From positions 1-16,669 of the forward strand of contig JAIPBB010000092.1 of the NCBI GenBank assembly GCA_021739805.1: a stretch of 16,669 nt of DNA, given 5' to 3'. Shown in pieces: positions 15,222-16,669 of this stretch; the stretch's first letter is position 1; each line of letters opens with the position of its first letter. Source of the stretch: Saprospiraceae bacterium. GTDB lineage: Bacteria; Bacteroidota; Bacteroidia; Bacteroidales; JAIPBB01. The notes beneath the pieces are model-generated. The model ran no database searches. It was given only the letters and a program-made list of their open reading frames with translations, and had not been told where the DNA came from. The position numbers and the translations under genes were made by a program.

Positions 15222-15229
15222 TACTTTTG
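15222..15229 (+). promoter_or_regulatory. -7 promoter element of the acyl-CoA dehydrogenase gene
   Basis: TACTTTTG, an exact TAnnTTTG, 58 nt before the ATG at 15288, giving a leader of about 55 nt. No convincing -33 TTG lies at the usual distance. Confidence 0.5.
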
Positions 15230-15287
15230 TTCAATTCAACATTAGCTTGAATTTTAATGTTTCGTTAATCTATAAAACCATAATATT

Positions 15288-16430
15288 ATGAACTTTGAAT
15301 TTACCGAAGAGCAAATAATGATACAACAAGCTGCAAAAGACTTTGCAGAAAGAGATCTTTTAACCGATGTGATTGAAAGGGATGCAAAAGCTGAATTTCC
15401 TACTCATCACGTAAAAACTCTTGCAGAACTGGGATTCCTGGGAATGCTCGTTGACCCAAAATATGATGGGGGCGGAATGGATACAATTTCTTACGTTCTC
15501 GCAATGGAAGAAATTTCGAAAATCGATGCTTCGGTTAGTGTGATTATGTCGGTGCAGAATTCATTGGTTTGTTATGGTATTGAAAAATTTGGAACTGAAG
15601 AGCAAAAACAAAAATATCTTCCACCTTTGGCAAGAGGTGAAAAACTTGGAGCGTTTTTACTGTCAGAGCCTGAAGCCGGTTCGGATGCAACTTCCCAAAG
15701 AACAACAGCCGAAGATAAAGGAGATTATTATTTGATTAATGGGACCAAAAATTGGATTACATCTGCAAATTCAGCTTCAATTTATCTTGTTATTGCACAA
15801 ACTCATCCTGAAAAAGCTCACAAAGGAATAAATGCTTTTATAGTTGAAAAAGACAGCCCGGGAATTTCACTCGGACCCCATGAAGACAAAATGGGAATGC
15901 GTAGCTCCGACACTCATTCAGTGATGTTTACGGATGTGAAAGTTCCAAAAGAAAACAGGGTCGGTGAAGATGGTTTCGGTTTTAAATTCGCAATGAAAAC
16001 TCTTGAAGGCGGAAGAATAGGAATTGCTTCACAAGCTTTAGGAATTGCATCCGGTGCATTAGAAAGGGCTGTTCAATATTCCAAAGAAAGAAAAGCCTTT
16101 GGTACAGAATTATTCAATCACCAGGCAATAGCATTTAAACTTTCGGATATGGCTGTGAAAGTTGAAGCAGCTAGGTTTTTCTGTTTGAAAGCTGCATGGC
16201 TTAAAGACAACGGACAAGCTTATGGAACCGCAAGTGCTATGGCAAAACAATACGCTGCCGACATTGCAATGGAAGTTACTACAGAAGCTGTTCAAATTCA
16301 TGGCGGATATGGATATGTGAAAGAATATCATGTTGAAAGACTTATGCGCGAAGCAAAACTTACTCAAATTTATGAAGGTACTTCCGAAGTTCAAAAAATA
16401 ATTATTTCGAGGTCGTTGTTGAAAGATTAG
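15288..16430 (+). CDS. short-chain acyl-CoA dehydrogenase (butyryl-CoA type)
   Basis: A 380-residue cytoplasmic flavoenzyme that oxidises an acyl-CoA to the trans-2-enoyl-CoA, passing electrons to electron-transfer flavoprotein. The N-terminal helical domain begins NFEFTEEQIMIQQAAKDFAE. The beta-barrel FAD/substrate signature FLLSEPEAGSDATSQ lies at about 122-136 and NGTKNWITSA at about 151-160. The C-terminal helical domain holds the second signature (QIHGGYGYVKEYHVERLMRE, then LTQIYEGTSEVQ). The catalytic base is Glu363 in YEGTSE, the position used by short- and medium-chain enzymes; isovaleryl- and long-chain types place it elsewhere. Length is standard. It could serve short-chain fatty acid or branched-chain amino acid metabolism. 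No etf or thiolase genes are adjacent, so the exact chain length is open. Its own promoter element is at 15222-15229. Confidence 0.94.
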   Translation: MNFEFTEEQIMIQQAAKDFAERDLLTDVIERDAKAEFPTHHVKTLAELGFLGMLVDPKYDGGGMDTISYVLAMEEISKIDASVSVIMSVQNSLVCYGIEKFGTEEQKQKYLPPLARGEKLGAFLLSEPEAGSDATSQRTTAEDKGDYYLINGTKNWITSANSASIYLVIAQTHPEKAHKGINAFIVEKDSPGISLGPHEDKMGMRSSDTHSVMFTDVKVPKENRVGEDGFGFKFAMKTLEGGRIGIASQALGIASGALERAVQYSKERKAFGTELFNHQAIAFKLSDMAVKVEAARFFCLKAAWLKDNGQAYGTASAMAKQYAADIAMEVTTEAVQIHGGYGYVKEYHVERLMREAKLTQIYEGTSEVQKIIISRSLLKD

Positions 16431-16596
16431 CTAAGAAAGAATCTTTAATAGTGATGTTTTCTTTAACTTAAATTTGTCCTTGGTATAAATCCCAAATAGG
16501 AAAACACATTTCGTAATCATTCCAAATAATATCAGGTATAATACTCAAAAATGGTTGGTAAAATCAACTGAATAACCTTATTCCCTAAGGGTAAGT

Positions 16597-16630
16597 AAAA
16601 GTTTTATGAAAATGGTTTCATAAAACTTTT
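16597..16630. terminator. perfect 15-bp hairpin, terminator or element end
   Basis: AAAAGTTTTATGAAA (16597-16611) pairs base for base with TTTCATAAAACTTTT (16616-16630) around the loop ATGG, and TT follows on the plus strand. It lies 166 bp after the acyl-CoA dehydrogenase stop and could end that transcript. It also lies 5 bp before an ATG, so an attenuator or the tip of a mobile element is possible. The stem is AT-rich with two G-C pairs. Confidence 0.5.
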
Positions 16631-16635
16631 TTAGT

Positions 16636-16669
16636 ATGGAAAAACAGTCAAAAAAAAGCGTTGTTGGGC
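16636..16669 (+). CDS. start of a reading frame cut by the window end
   Basis: ATG opens MEKQSKKSVVG and remains open to the last base. Eleven codons cannot identify a family. The basic, polar start resembles that of a cytoplasmic or DNA-binding protein, with no sign of a signal peptide so far. The hairpin at 16597-16630 ends 5 bp upstream, leaving no room for a separate promoter between them. Confidence 0.3.
   Translation, partial: MEKQSKKSVVG

Noticed and set aside
16110..16394. Minus-strand open frame inside the acyl-CoA dehydrogenase gene
   Set aside because: It is antisense to the conserved C-terminal signature of a confident gene, so it is a by-product of codon use there.
1..16669. 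tRNA, rRNA, CRISPR arrays, riboswitches, replication origins
   Set aside because: None seen by reading both strands: no cloverleaf-type conserved blocks, no evenly spaced long repeats, no recognised aptamer core.

Overview
The window is low-GC DNA from a member of the Bacteroidota. Three things point there: a two-component sensor with paired seven-bladed propellers, a Y_Y_Y domain and a LytS-type kinase; a secreted protein ending in a type A sorting domain of the type IX secretion system; and TAnnTTTG -7 promoter elements, with almost no Shine-Dalgarno sites. The first genes (an HdrA-like flavoprotein and a membrane Fe-S/cytochrome b protein) suggest a lineage with at least some anaerobic metabolism. 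The species cannot be named from the sequence.

Layout. Positions 3-2424 (+) form an electron-transfer operon: the C-terminal part of an HdrA-like protein, a 95-residue winged-helix protein, and an HdrC-HdrE (QmoC-like) fusion with two Fe-S motifs and about six membrane spans. A secreted e(P4)-type acid phosphatase/5'-nucleotidase lipoprotein follows on the minus strand (2551-3402). Positions 3480-3928 have no intact gene. They hold the debris of two transposase families (IS630-like and Y1/RAYT-like) joined in one reading frame behind an orphan signal peptide. Then come a TatD-family metal-dependent hydrolase (+) and, convergent to it, a small lipoprotein with a Rieske-like fold that has lost its histidine ligands (-).

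Positions 5350-9119 (+) carry two tandem very basic mini-lipoproteins and the 1059-residue sensor kinase, which has no response regulator beside it. A perfect bidirectional hairpin terminator separates the kinase from the convergent type IX cargo protein (9203-11086, -). Positions 11361-13433 (-) encode a secreted GxGYxYP-family protein with a lipocalin-like N-terminal region, and 13517-14308 (-) an alpha/beta hydrolase. Divergent from the hydrolase is a secreted protein with a possible caspase-like (clan CD) His/Cys arrangement (14380-15174, +). A short-chain acyl-CoA dehydrogenase follows (15288-16430, +), then a 15-bp perfect hairpin just before a reading frame cut by the window end.

Apart from the Hdr operon and the mini-lipoprotein pair, the genes look like separate units, often with their own -7 promoter element. 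The region is mostly chromosomal housekeeping and envelope genes, with one patch of decayed mobile DNA. The points most worth a second look are the quinone-linked Hdr module with its built-in winged-helix protein, the candidate caspase-like secreted protein, the ligand-less Rieske lipoprotein and the fused transposon remnants.
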